64,000 nucleotides of DNA from Celeribacter indicus (lineage in GTDB: Bacteria; Pseudomonadota; Alphaproteobacteria; Rhodobacterales; Rhodobacteraceae): assembly GCF_000819565.1 (NCBI RefSeq), contig NZ_CP004393.1:3906001-3970000 (forward strand), read 5' to 3'. Numbering within the stretch: position 1 is the first letter of the stretch; each line of letters begins with the position of its first letter. The position numbers and the translations under genes were made by a program. This document shows, in pieces, positions 42,285 to 50,791 of the stretch. The notes under the pieces are model-generated. The model had not been told where the DNA came from. It was given only the letters and a program-made list of their open reading frames with translations, and did no database searches.

Positions 42285-42306
42285 CCGCTCTCCGACCGGA
42301 GAGCGG
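42285..42306 (-). terminator. Terminator of ccr
   Basis: CCGCTCTCC-GACC-GGAGAGCGG, a perfect nine-base-pair stem, followed on the minus strand by six T (42284-42279). It lies 51 bases after the ccr stop codon. Confidence 0.9.
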
Positions 42307-42357
42307 CGCGGGTCCGATGGGCGGGAAACCCTCCGAGGACAGCATCCCGCGCCGGCA

Positions 42358-43638
42358 TCACCTGCCGGAGGCGAGCACATCCCCGAGGGTCTTCAGCCCG
42401 GTGCGCGGCGCCTGCACGAGCACGGCCATGTTGCCGGGCTTGTGTTCGTTGCGCAGCATCTTCGTATGCGCCGCCGGGATCTCCGCCCAGCCGAACACCT
42501 CGGACATGCAGGGATCGAGCCGGCCTTCGCACATCAGGCGGTTCGCGGCGGCGGCCTGCTTGAGATTTGCGAAATGCGAGCCCTGGAGGCGCTTCTGGTG
42601 CATCCACATATAGCGCACGTCAAAGGTGCAGTTGAACCCGGAGGTGCCGGCGCAGATAACCACCATGCCGCCCTTCTTCACCACGAGTGTGGAGACGGGA
42701 AAGGTCGCCTCGCCCGGATGCTCGAAGACCATGTCGACATTCACGCCCTTGCCGGTGATGTCCCAGATCGCCTTGCCGAACCTGCGCGCCTCCTTGAGCC
42801 ACGCGTTGTATTCCGGGCTGTTGACCACCGGGAGCTGGCCCCAGCAGTTGAAATCCTTGCGGTTGATGACGCCCTTCGCGCCCTGATCCATCACGAACTG
42901 CCGCTTGCTCTCGTCAGAGATCACCCCGATCGCATTCGCCCCCGCCGTGTTGGCAAGCTGGATCGCGTAGGAGCCGAGCCCGCCCGACGCGCCCCAGACC
43001 AGCACGTTCTGCCCCGGACGCAGCTCGTGCGGCGCATGGCCGAACAGCATGCGGTAGGCCGTCGCCAGCGTCAGCGTGTAACAGGCGCTTTCTTCCCAGG
43101 TCAGGTGCTGCGGCCGCGGCATGAGCTGTTGCGCCTGGACGCGGGCGAACTGGGCAAAGGAGCCGTCGCCGGTTTCATAGCCCCAGATCCGCTGGCTCGG
43201 GGAATACATCGGATCGCCGCCGTTGCATTCCTCGTCGTCGCCGTCGTCCTGGTTGCAATGGATCACCACCTCGTCGCCGACCTTCCAGGTCTTCACCTTG
43301 TCGCCCACGGCCCAGACGATGCCGGAGGCGTCGGAGCCCGCGATGTGATAGTCCTGCTTGTGCACGTCGAAGGGCGAGATCGGCTTGCCGAGCCCGGCCC
43401 AGACGCCGTTGTAATTGACCCCCGCGGCCATCACGAGCACCAGAACCTCATGGCTGTCGATCTTCCATGTGTCGACAACCTCCTGCCGGAAGGACTGCTC
43501 CGGCTCTCCGTGCCGCTCACGGCGGATCGCCCAGGCGTACATCTTCGGCGGCACATAGCCCATCGGGGGCAGTTCGCCGATCTCGTAGAGCTCTTTTTCT
43601 TCGGCCGCGTAGGCCGGCTGGTTCGTGTCGAGCGCCAT
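42358..43638 (-). CDS. ccr: Crotonyl-CoA carboxylase/reductase
   Basis: Key enzyme (426 aa) of the ethylmalonyl-CoA pathway: NADPH-dependent reductive carboxylation of crotonyl-CoA to (2S)-ethylmalonyl-CoA. Medium-chain dehydrogenase fold: N-terminal GroES-like domain with AAGVNYNGVWAGLGKPISPF, nucleotide site VWGASGGLGSYAIQLANTAG, and the CO2-pocket-like stretches FNCWGQLP, VFEHPGEATFP and CAGTSGFNCTFDVRYMW that separate Ccr from ordinary crotonyl-CoA reductases. It is divergent from ecm, the next enzyme but one of the pathway. A candidate promoter TTGAAA-N17-TATTAC lies at 43732-43760. Confidence 0.97.
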   Translation of the reverse strand: MALDTNQPAYAAEEKELYEIGELPPMGYVPPKMYAWAIRRERHGEPEQSFRQEVVDTWKIDSHEVLVLVMAAGVNYNGVWAGLGKPISPFDVHKQDYHIAGSDASGIVWAVGDKVKTWKVGDEVVIHCNQDDGDDEECNGGDPMYSPSQRIWGYETGDGSFAQFARVQAQQLMPRPQHLTWEESACYTLTLATAYRMLFGHAPHELRPGQNVLVWGASGGLGSYAIQLANTAGANAIGVISDESKRQFVMDQGAKGVINRKDFNCWGQLPVVNSPEYNAWLKEARRFGKAIWDITGKGVNVDMVFEHPGEATFPVSTLVVKKGGMVVICAGTSGFNCTFDVRYMWMHQKRLQGSHFANLKQAAAANRLMCEGRLDPCMSEVFGWAEIPAAHTKMLRNEHKPGNMAVLVQAPRTGLKTLGDVLASGR

Positions 43639-43702
43639 CGCGTCTTCCTCCGTTTCGGCCCCCGCTCCGGGAGTGGCCGGGCCTTGGGGTCATGTCCGTG
43701 CC

Positions 43703-43760
43703 GCGACGCAGAATCGCGTCGCCTTGGCTTGGTAATATAATTTCGTGCGCAATATTTCAA
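43703..43760 (-). promoter_or_regulatory. Candidate ccr promoter and 5' leader hairpin
   Basis: On the minus strand TTGAAA (43760-43755) and TATTAC (43737-43732) are exactly 17 bases apart, inside a strikingly AT-rich tract. A GCGACGC-AGAATC-GCGTCGC hairpin (43703-43722) would fall at or near the 5' end of the resulting mRNA. The leader to the ccr ATG is about 85 bases. Confidence 0.55.
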
Positions 43761-43920
43761 TTATTTTTCATCATATTTTGAAATTAAATAATCTCATGGA
43801 TTTCAAAATTCCTATCCAAGCGGGGGGCTGGAAAGAGAAAAATCCCAAAATCCCGCAGAAATTTCCTTGCGTCATTCCCCGACGGCCCGACATTCAGCGC
43901 CCCCGCCGCATTGCGGCGAA

Positions 43921-43950
43921 TTGACAATGCCACAATATTTTACGCATAAC
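43921..43950 (+). promoter_or_regulatory. Candidate ecm promoter
   Basis: TTGACA (43921-43926) is a perfect -35; CATAAC (43945-43950, spacing 18) or GCATAA (spacing 17) is a fair -10. The leader to the ecm start at 43997 would be about 40 bases. Confidence 0.5.
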
Positions 43951-43996
43951 TCAAATCGAGAAATATTGTTTCTTCGCCAATCTGGGGAGATCTGCC

Positions 43997-45976
43997 ATGT
44001 CGGACGCGAAAACGGAGATCGCACGGGACAAGCCCTGGCTGTTCCGCACCTATGCCGGTCATTCGACCGCACAGGCCTCGAACGCGCTCTATCGCACCAA
44101 CCTGTCCAAGGGGCAGACCGGGCTGTCCGTGGCCTTCGACCTGCCGACGCAGACCGGCTACGACAGCGATCACGAGCTTGCCAGGGGCGAGGTCGGCAAG
44201 GTCGGCGTGCCGGTCGCGCATCTGGGCGACATGCGGATGCTGTTCGATGAGATCCCGCTGGAACAGATGAACACCTCGATGACGATCAACGCGACCGCGC
44301 CATGGCTCCTCGCGCTCTATATCGCAGTGGCGGAGGAACAGGGCGCGGATGTCTCGAAACTTCAGGGCACGGTCCAGAACGACATCATCAAGGAATATCT
44401 CTCGCGCGGCACCTATGTCTGTCCGCCGCACCCCTCGCTCAGGATGATCACCGACGTTGCCGCCTATACGCGCGAACATCTGCCGAAATGGAACCCGATG
44501 AACGTCTGTTCCTACCATTTGCAGGAGGCCGGCGCGACGCCGGAGCAGGAACTGGCCTTCGCGCTGGCCACCGCCATCGCCGTTCTCGACGATCTCAAGA
44601 AAAAGGTGCCGGCCGAGGCCTTCCCCGCCATGGTCGGGCGGATCTCCTTCTTCGTGAACGCGGGCATCCGCTTCGTCACCGAAATGTGCAAGATGCGCGC
44701 CTTCGTCGAGCTGTGGGACGAGATCACGCGCGACCGCTACGGCGTCGAGGATCCGAAGTTCCGCCGCTTCCGCTACGGCGTGCAGGTGAACAGCCTCGGC
44801 CTGACCGAACAGCAGCCGGAAAACAACGTCTACCGCATCCTGATCGAGATGCTCGCCGTGACGCTCAGCAAGAACGCCCGCGCCCGCGCGGTGCAGCTTC
44901 CGGCCTGGAACGAGGCACTGGGCCTGCCGCGCCCCTTCGATCAGCAATGGTCGCTCCGGATGCAGCAGATCCTCGCCTACGAGACCGACCTGCTTGAATA
45001 TGACGACCTGTTCGAGGACAATCCGGCGGTGGAGCGGAAGGTCGCGGCGCTGAAGGAGGGCGCGCGCGCCGAGCTCGACACGCTCGACGGGATGGGCGGG
45101 GCCATCGGCGCGATCGACTACATGAAATCGCGCCTCGTGGAGGCGAATGCCGAGCGGATCAGCCGGATCGAGGAGGGCGAGACCGTGGTCGTGGGCGTGA
45201 ACCGCTGGACCGTCGGAGAGCCTTCCCCGCTCACCACCGGCGAAGGCGCGATCATGAAGGCCGATCCGGAGGCCGAAGCCGACCAGATCGGGCGGCTGAA
45301 CGCGTGGCGCACGGAGCGCGACGAGGCGGCGGTGAAGGCCGCTCTGGCACGGCTGCGTCAGGCGGCACAGGACGGCACCAACATCATGCCCGCCTCCATC
45401 GAGGCGGCGAAGGCCGGCGCGACCACCGGCGAATGGGGCGACGTGGTCCGCGCGGTCTTCGGCCAGTATCGCGGGCCCACCGGCGTCTCCGCGAACCCGT
45501 CGAACCGCACCGAAGGGCTCGACGGGATCCGCGACGAGGTGGCGCGCGTGTCTGCCGCCCTCGGGCGCAGGCTCAAGTTCCTCGTGGGCAAGCCCGGCCT
45601 CGACGGCCACTCGAACGGCGCCGAACAGATCGCCGCGCGCGCCCGCGATGTCGGCATGGACATCACCTACGAGGGCATCCGCCTCACCCCCGCCGAGATC
45701 GTCGAAGCGGCGGGACGTGACGCGGCGCATGTCGTGGGCCTGTCGATCCTGTCGGGCTCGCACCTGCCGCTCATCGCGGATCTCATCGAGCGGATGCGCG
45801 CGGCAGGGCTCGGCCATGTCCCGGTGATCGTCGGCGGCATCATTCCCGAGGAGGACGCCACGCGCCTGCGCGCCATGGGCGTTGCGCGCGTCTACACGCC
45901 CAAGGATTTCGAACTGAACCGCATCATGTTCGACATCGTCGGCCTCGTCGACCCGGCCTCGAAGGCCGCCGAATGA
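43997..45976 (+). CDS. ecm: Ethylmalonyl-CoA mutase (B12-dependent)
   Basis: Adenosylcobalamin-dependent acyl-CoA mutase (659 aa) that converts (2R)-ethylmalonyl-CoA to (2S)-methylsuccinyl-CoA. The N-terminal TIM-barrel substrate domain (about 15-510) has TGLSVAFDLPTQTGYDSDH and YVCPPHPSLRMITDV; the C-terminal B12-binding domain has the base-off motif DGHSNG at about residue 535 and LSGSHLPLI, VIVGGIIP. The ccr neighbourhood and the length (shorter than methylmalonyl-CoA mutase) favour Ecm over Mcm. GGGGAG precedes the ATG. The adjacent candidate promoters suggest joint control with ccr. Confidence 0.94.
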   Translation: MSDAKTEIARDKPWLFRTYAGHSTAQASNALYRTNLSKGQTGLSVAFDLPTQTGYDSDHELARGEVGKVGVPVAHLGDMRMLFDEIPLEQMNTSMTINATAPWLLALYIAVAEEQGADVSKLQGTVQNDIIKEYLSRGTYVCPPHPSLRMITDVAAYTREHLPKWNPMNVCSYHLQEAGATPEQELAFALATAIAVLDDLKKKVPAEAFPAMVGRISFFVNAGIRFVTEMCKMRAFVELWDEITRDRYGVEDPKFRRFRYGVQVNSLGLTEQQPENNVYRILIEMLAVTLSKNARARAVQLPAWNEALGLPRPFDQQWSLRMQQILAYETDLLEYDDLFEDNPAVERKVAALKEGARAELDTLDGMGGAIGAIDYMKSRLVEANAERISRIEEGETVVVGVNRWTVGEPSPLTTGEGAIMKADPEAEADQIGRLNAWRTERDEAAVKAALARLRQAAQDGTNIMPASIEAAKAGATTGEWGDVVRAVFGQYRGPTGVSANPSNRTEGLDGIRDEVARVSAALGRRLKFLVGKPGLDGHSNGAEQIAARARDVGMDITYEGIRLTPAEIVEAAGRDAAHVVGLSILSGSHLPLIADLIERMRAAGLGHVPVIVGGIIPEEDATRLRAMGVARVYTPKDFELNRIMFDIVGLVDPASKAAE

Positions 45977-46013
45977 CGTTGACGCACGGCCCCGGCGCCA
46001 TAGCTTGATCGCC

Positions 46014-46289
46014 ATGGCACAGCTTTCGCGTCACATCCGCATCACCGGCCGCGTCCAGGGCGTCGCCTACCGCGCCTGGACCAAGGCGCGCGCCGATGCG
46101 CTCGACCTCTCCGGCTGGGTCCGCAACGAGGAGGACGGATCCGTCACGGCGCTCGTCTCCGGCCCGGACGCAGCGGTCGAGGAGATGTGCACCGCCTTCT
46201 GGGACGGCCCCGGCGCGGCGGCGGTCAGCGATGTGCGCGTCACCTCCGCGCAGGCACCCGACGACACAGGCTTCCGCATCCTGCGGTGA
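46014..46289 (+). CDS. acyP: Acylphosphatase
   Basis: Small enzyme (91 aa) that hydrolyses acyl phosphates such as carbamoyl or acetyl phosphate. The phosphate loop [11 protein letters not shown] with its Arg and the catalytic Asn in [11 protein letters not shown] are both intact. The ATG at 46014 gives normal length; a TTG three codons upstream is less likely. It follows ecm by 37 bases on the same strand, so it may be in the same transcript. Confidence 0.95.
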   Translation: MAQLSRHIRITGRVQGVAYRAWTKARADALDLSGWVRNEEDGSVTALVSGPDAAVEEMCTAFWDGPGAAAVSDVRVTSAQAPDDTGFRILR

Positions 46290-46366
46290 CGTCGCGGCCC
46301 GCGATCTTGCCCTTTCCGCCCGAGCGGCTAGGCTGGCACTCCAACCGCAATCGCAGGAAAGCCGAC

Positions 46367-47074
46367 ATGCCGACGCCCCATATCTCCGCCGCCAAAGGCG
46401 ACATCGCCGAAACCGTCCTCCTGCCCGGCGATCCGCGGCGCGCGAAATGGGCGGCCGAGACCTTTCTCGAGGAGGCCCGGCTGGTGAACGAGGTGCGGGG
46501 CATGTACGGCTATACCGGCCTGTGGAAGGGCAACCGTGTCACCATCCACGGCTCCGGCATGGGCATGCCCTCCCTGTCGATCTACGCCAACGAGCTCATC
46601 ACCGAATATGGCGCCAGGACGCTGATCCGCATCGGCTCCGCCGGCGCCATGCAGGAGCGGATCAGGCTGCGGGACATCGTCATCGCCATGACCGCCACCA
46701 CGCTCTCGACCCCCTCCCGCGGCATCTTCCGCGAGCTGAACTTCGCGCCCTGCGCCGATTACGGGCTTCTGGAGGCCGCGGTGGCCGCCGCGCGCAGGCG
46801 CGAGGTCGGCGTCCATGTCGGCGGAATCTATTCCTCGGACGTCTTCTACGACGAACGCCCGGACCTCAACGAGATCATGGTGCGGCACGGCATCCTCGGG
46901 GTGGAGATGGAGACTGCCGAGCTCTACAACCTCGCAGCCCGCCACGGCGTCCGCGCGCTCGGCATCATGACCGTCTCCGATCACCTGCTCACCCATGAGG
47001 CCCTGCCGTCGGACGACCGCGAACGCAGCTTCGGCGACATGGTCGAGATCGCGCTCGAGGCGGCCTTTGCCTGA
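46367..47074 (+). CDS. deoD: Purine-nucleoside phosphorylase (DeoD type)
   Basis: Hexameric phosphorylase (235 aa) that splits purine nucleosides into base and (deoxy)ribose 1-phosphate. Motifs: [17 protein letters not shown] with the phosphate-binding Arg, [37 protein letters not shown] and the purine-site Asp in [10 protein letters not shown]. Start at 46367 with AGGAAA upstream. The enzyme could act on nucleosides brought in by BMP-type transporters such as those at 1-1856 and 32321-36972; this is inference. Confidence 0.95.
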   Translation: MPTPHISAAKGDIAETVLLPGDPRRAKWAAETFLEEARLVNEVRGMYGYTGLWKGNRVTIHGSGMGMPSLSIYANELITEYGARTLIRIGSAGAMQERIRLRDIVIAMTATTLSTPSRGIFRELNFAPCADYGLLEAAVAAARRREVGVHVGGIYSSDVFYDERPDLNEIMVRHGILGVEMETAELYNLAARHGVRALGIMTVSDHLLTHEALPSDDRERSFGDMVEIALEAAFA

Positions 47075-47138
47075 GGCTTGATCGGAATCGCGCGACGGGT
47101 CACTCTTTCGGGGCACAGCCCATCGTGAAGAGTGATCC

Positions 47139-47600
47139 ATGCGCGCCCTGTTCAGCCTCCTCTCTCTCGCCCTGCCCCTTGCGCTGCCCCTGCCGCTGGC
47201 CGCGCAGGACTGGCCCAATCTCGACCCCGCCCTCTTTTCCGACCTCGCGGGAAAACCCGAACATGTGGAGGCATCCTTCTTCCTGCCGAACCACGCCGAC
47301 CCGGCCCAGGCGACCGAGGCGCTCGGCGTTGTCTATGAATGGATCGAGGGCTCGGCCGGATCGACCTCCATCGCGGTCGGCCATTTCAGCGTGATGCAGG
47401 AGCCGGTCTCGCTTGCCTATCTCGGCCCGGTGTCCGGCGTGTTCGGCCACCAGCCGCGGGACACGGCGTTTTTCCCGGAGCGCATCGAATTGACCATGAC
47501 CACGCTCAAGGATGACGATCCACGCTGTTGCCCCTCCGGCGAAACACGTTACTCTGTGGACCGGTCCACCCGCGAGGCAGAGGTGCTCTGGAGCCGGTGA
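47139..47600 (+). CDS. Hypothetical secreted protein
   Basis: Protein of 153 aa that I do not recognise. It has a signal peptide (leucine-rich core LFSLLSLALPLALPLPLA, cleavage near AAQ-DW), so it should be periplasmic. The mature part ends in a distinctive patch KDDDPRCCPSGETRYSVD with adjacent cysteines; such RCCP-T/S motifs recur in uncharacterised periplasmic proteins. Coding is supported by high-GC third positions and an in-frame signal peptide. It lies between deoD and an aldo/keto reductase, all on the plus strand. Confidence 0.8.
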   Translation: MRALFSLLSLALPLALPLPLAAQDWPNLDPALFSDLAGKPEHVEASFFLPNHADPAQATEALGVVYEWIEGSAGSTSIAVGHFSVMQEPVSLAYLGPVSGVFGHQPRDTAFFPERIELTMTTLKDDDPRCCPSGETRYSVDRSTREAEVLWSR

Positions 47601-47634
47601 ACCGTCTTTCACGACGCGCAACAAAGGATTTTTC

Positions 47635-48624
47635 ATGACGATGCCCAAACGCCGCCTCGGTGCGGAGGGTCCGACGGTCTCTGCCATCGGCTTCGGAAGC
47701 ATGAGCTTCGGCGGGTTCTTCGGTCCCGCCGACGACGATACCAGCCTCGAAACGCTCGCCGCCGTCGCGGCCGCCGGGATCGACTTCTGGGACACGGCGA
47801 ATATCTACGGCATGGGCCGGGCAGAACGGATCGTCGGGCAGTATCTGAAACAGACCGGCGCCAGGATCACACTGGCCACGAAGGCCGGGATCATCCCCGG
47901 CCCGCCGCGCCACTACTCGAACGATGCGGACTATATCCGCGCCGAACTCGAAAGCTCGCTTCAGAAGCTGAACCGGGACAAGGTGGAACTCTACTACATC
48001 CACCGCCGCGAGGAGAAACGCCCCGTCGAGGAGGTCGCCGAAACCATGGGCCGGCTCATCGAGGAAGGGCTGATCGACGCCTGGGGACTGTCGGAGGTCG
48101 CGCCCTCCACGATCCGGCGGGCACACAGGGTCGTGCCCCTCACCGCGGTGCAGAACGAATATTCGCTCTGGACGCGGCTGCCCGAACTCGGGGTGATCCA
48201 GACCTGCGAGGACCTCGGCATCGCCTTCATCCCCTTCTCCCCCATCGGGCGCGGCGCCCTGGGTGTGGGCGATCTCGATCCGCAGAGTTTCGGGAGCCAC
48301 GATTTCCGCAAGCAGAACCCCCGCTTCCTGGAGCCGAACTGGTCGGAGAACATGGACTATATCCGCGCCTTCCGCCGCTTCGCCGAAGACAAGGGCGTCA
48401 CGCCTCCGGCCCTCGCGATCGCCTGGGTGCTGCACCAGGGCGACCACCTGATCCCGATCCCCGGCACCCGTACCGCGGAACACCTTGCGGACTGGGCGCA
48501 GGCCGCGGAGATCGGTCTGTCGGAGGACGATCTCTGGGAGATCGAACAGATCCTGCCCGCGGGCTGGGCGGCAGGCGACCGCTATTCGGACACGCAGCTT
48601 TTCGGCGTGGAACGCTACTGCTGA
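47635..48624 (+). CDS. Aldo/keto reductase
   Basis: NADPH-dependent oxidoreductase (329 aa, TIM barrel). The catalytic tetrad Asp-Tyr-Lys-His is visible in DFWDTANIYG, TKAGI and YYIHRRE; the nucleotide-binding end reads IPIPGTRTAEHLADW. It groups with the AKR families that act on small aldehydes or pyridoxal-like compounds; the substrate is not known. The start at 47635 has AAAGGA upstream. A strong terminator follows 6 bases after the stop. Confidence 0.93.
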   Translation: MTMPKRRLGAEGPTVSAIGFGSMSFGGFFGPADDDTSLETLAAVAAAGIDFWDTANIYGMGRAERIVGQYLKQTGARITLATKAGIIPGPPRHYSNDADYIRAELESSLQKLNRDKVELYYIHRREEKRPVEEVAETMGRLIEEGLIDAWGLSEVAPSTIRRAHRVVPLTAVQNEYSLWTRLPELGVIQTCEDLGIAFIPFSPIGRGALGVGDLDPQSFGSHDFRKQNPRFLEPNWSENMDYIRAFRRFAEDKGVTPPALAIAWVLHQGDHLIPIPGTRTAEHLADWAQAAEIGLSEDDLWEIEQILPAGWAAGDRYSDTQLFGVERYC

Positions 48625-48630
48625 CATGCG

Positions 48631-48663
48631 AAAGCCCCGCCTCTCGTCGGAGCGCGGGGCTTT
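48631..48663. terminator. Terminator after the aldo/keto reductase
   Basis: AAAGCCCCGC / GCGGGGCTTT ten-base-pair stem with a 13-base loop and TTTT at the 3' end, between convergent genes. Confidence 0.85.
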
Positions 48664-48685
48664 TCAACCGGACGAGCGCCTGGGA

Positions 48686-48856
48686 TCAGGCCTCGTAATA
48701 GGCGTACATCTGTTCGAGGGCCGCGAGCTTGCGCGGGGCGATCTCTTCGCTCACCTTCACCGCCGGCGTGGCCGGGGCGTAATATTCGAGCCAGTCGGCA
48801 ACCTTGATCGCGGCTTTCTCGGCATCCTTGGTCAGGGCGGCATCGTGCAGGGTCAT
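48686..48856 (-). CDS. Small hypothetical protein (56 aa)
   Basis: Short acidic helical protein: MTLHDAALTKDAEKAAIKVA opens the sequence, followed by DWLEYYAPATPAVK and a final ALEQMYAYYEA. The start at 48856 has GGAGATGAG upstream, and codon use looks like that of neighbouring genes, so it is probably real. No known domain, no signal peptide or membrane helix. It stands alone, convergent with the aldo/keto reductase. Confidence 0.7.
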   Translation of the reverse strand: MTLHDAALTKDAEKAAIKVADWLEYYAPATPAVKVSEEIAPRKLAALEQMYAYYEA

Positions 48857-48987
48857 CGTCTCATCTCCGTTCGGGGTCTTTCGGCCCTCCCTTGACCCCG
48901 GACTTAGGATGCAAACCCCGCGGGCACAGCCCCCTTTCGGCGCATAGTCGCCATGCCCTCGCTGCAACGCAGAAAAACCGCCGGATT

Positions 48988-49188
48988 TCAGGGTGCTGGC
49001 TTTGCCGCACAGAAACGCGGCTCGCCCTTTTCCGTGCGCGTCGACCCGCCGCAGACCGGACAGGCCCAGTCGATCCCCTCCGCATCGCGCCCCGTCTGGC
49101 GCCAGCGGCAATCGGCGGTGCGCCCGCTGCGCATCAGGTAGAGGCCGAGATAGACAGCGATCACGATGAGGGGAAGCAGAACCAGCAT
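48988..49188 (-). CDS. Small membrane protein with a C-terminal CxxC ribbon
   Basis: Protein of 66 aa with one N-terminal membrane helix (LVLLPLIVIAVYLGLYLM), then TADCRWRQTGRDAEGIDWAC and a CPVCGG knuckle with another Cys near the end, which could bind zinc. The DCRWR...W-C-x-C-G pattern resembles other short zinc-ribbon-like proteins of Rhodobacteraceae. AGGGAT precedes the start at 49188. Function unknown. It lies just upstream of, and divergent in sense from, nothing obvious: creD on the same strand ends 57 bases away. Confidence 0.65.
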   Translation of the reverse strand: MLVLLPLIVIAVYLGLYLMRSGRTADCRWRQTGRDAEGIDWACPVCGGSTRTEKGEPRFCAAKPAP

Positions 49189-49245
49189 ATCCCTGCCCTA
49201 GCGCAAAGCGCCGCCGGGGGGAACGGCGGCGCGGTCACGCTTGGG

Positions 49246-50664
49246 TTACTTCTGCGGCGGACCGGCGGCGGGCGCGGGTTTCTCCCGCTTCGTCCGGCCC
49301 CAGAAGGTCGTGCCCTCCGGCCCGTACCAGTCCTCGTTGCGGGTGAAATACATCGTCGCCGCGAGCGCGACGAAGGCAAGGCTCGCCCCGGCCAGAAGCG
49401 CGTAATCCGCCGATTGCAGGATCAGGTAGAGCACCCCGTAAAGCACGACGAGCATCAGCGCGAGCACCGCGGTCCGCTTCCCGAGCTTCAGCCCCACCCA
49501 GCCGAAGAAGGTCAGGAGCAGGATCGTCGCCCCCGCCGCCACGCCATAGGCGGCGGCAAATCCGATCTGTTCGGAATAGGCGACCATCAGCAGGACGAAG
49601 ATCGACTGCGCCAGCCCGATGAGGATGTATTGCACCGGATGCGCCGGGCGTTCCGTCCCGCGTTCCACCAGCAGCACGGTGAGGAAAGTGAGCGCGATGA
49701 AGAGGATCGAGTAATTCGCCGCGCGGAAGGACTTCTGATAGAAATCGTTCGGCTCGATCAGGTCCACGCCGAAGGCCATGCCATACCGCAGCGCGTCGGT
49801 GTAGTCCTCCCGCGTGATCTGCGGCAGCGTCCGCGCGAGATGCGGGATCGTCCAGGTGGCGGAAAAGCCCTCCTCCGTGATCTCGGACCCATCCGGCAGA
49901 AAGGCCCCGCCGAAGCTCGGATGCGGCCAGTCGGAGGTGAGCGTCACCGAGGTCTGCCGCCCCACCGGCGCGATCTGGAAGGACTGCGCGCCGTTGAGCG
50001 TGAGCGCGAGGCGGTAGTCCCCCCGCGCACGCGGGTCGCCGAGGCTCGCCATGATCCCCGCCGCACGGTCCGCGGAGGCGATGGGTTCGAGCGGCTCCTC
50101 GGTCCCGTCGACCGTCAGCACCGCCTCGCCGCGCAGCGCCGCGTTCGACGACAGCGAAAGCACGAGCCGTGCCTGATCCCAGAGGATCGCCTCCTCGCCC
50201 TGCGCCTGCGCCGCGATCTCCTCGGTCGGAAAGTCGAACTGCATGACGAGCGCCGCACGATAGACCGGCACGGTGAAGATCCCGCGCTTGCGCACCTCGG
50301 TCTCCGTGTCCACCTCCACGTCGAAGCGGCGCGGGTAGACATGGATCGGCGCACGGGGCACGGTCACGCGCCGCGTCACCTGCCGCGCGCGCGGCGTTCC
50401 GTCGGCATTCATCACCACCTCGCCCGTCTCCGGGTCGACCACCGGCTCGCTCTCGGTCCGCTCCACCGTCTCCTCGACCGGCACGACGAGCAGGGGGCCG
50501 GCGATCACCTGCTCTCCGCCCCATTCCTGCCCGACCTCCCGGAGCGTGCTCTGGGAATAGGTCTTCCGGCTCTGCACGATGTCGGAGACGAAGAACAGCG
50601 GAATGAACATGAGAAGCGTCAGCAGGGCGACGATCAGGAAACGGGCACCAATGGATTTGCGCAT
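49246..50664 (-). CDS. creD: CreD family inner-membrane protein
   Basis: Protein of 472 aa with an N-terminal membrane anchor (residues 8-28), a large periplasmic domain of about 290 residues and five C-terminal membrane helices (about 315-440). The periplasmic stretch YRAALVMQFDF, the motif NDFYQKSFRAANYSILFIAL and HPVQYILIGLAQSIFVLLM are diagnostic of CreD. In enterobacteria CreD belongs to the CreBC regulon and affects envelope integrity and colicin tolerance; no creBC genes are beside it here. Start at 50664 with AGAGGC upstream. Confidence 0.93.
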   Translation of the reverse strand: MRKSIGARFLIVALLTLLMFIPLFFVSDIVQSRKTYSQSTLREVGQEWGGEQVIAGPLLVVPVEETVERTESEPVVDPETGEVVMNADGTPRARQVTRRVTVPRAPIHVYPRRFDVEVDTETEVRKRGIFTVPVYRAALVMQFDFPTEEIAAQAQGEEAILWDQARLVLSLSSNAALRGEAVLTVDGTEEPLEPIASADRAAGIMASLGDPRARGDYRLALTLNGAQSFQIAPVGRQTSVTLTSDWPHPSFGGAFLPDGSEITEEGFSATWTIPHLARTLPQITREDYTDALRYGMAFGVDLIEPNDFYQKSFRAANYSILFIALTFLTVLLVERGTERPAHPVQYILIGLAQSIFVLLMVAYSEQIGFAAAYGVAAGATILLLTFFGWVGLKLGKRTAVLALMLVVLYGVLYLILQSADYALLAGASLAFVALAATMYFTRNEDWYGPEGTTFWGRTKREKPAPAAGPPQK

Positions 50665-50742
50665 GACTACAGCCTCTGGAAGTTTTTCCGGACGATGTTC
50701 CGTTCCGCCGCCGGGCGCAAGGGGAAGTCCCCGCAAAAGAAA

Positions 50743-50762
50743 ACCCCGCCGGAGGGCGGGGT
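50743..50762 (-). terminator. Terminator of the sdh operon
   Basis: ACCCCGCC-GGAG-GGCGGGGT stem-loop located 29 bases after the sdhB stop, followed on the minus strand by a TTTTCTTTT tract. Confidence 0.88.
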
Positions 50763-50791
50763 CTTCGGATCGTGCGCAGGGACGGCGCGGC

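Larger units (their letters stand above)
43639..43996. other. Divergent ccr-ecm control region
   Basis: A 358-base region between divergent ccr and ecm. Its middle (about 43730-43830 and 43920-43975) is very AT-rich compared with the rest of the window, with TTTCAA/TTGAAA and AATATTTC/GAAATATT words repeated on both strands. Candidate promoters are listed separately. No small gene was recognised. Confidence 0.6.

Noticed and set aside
42189..42563. Plus-strand open frame between the luxR region and ccr
   Set aside because: It runs through the ccr terminator and is antisense to the ccr 3' end; no ribosome binding site and arginine-rich shadow composition.
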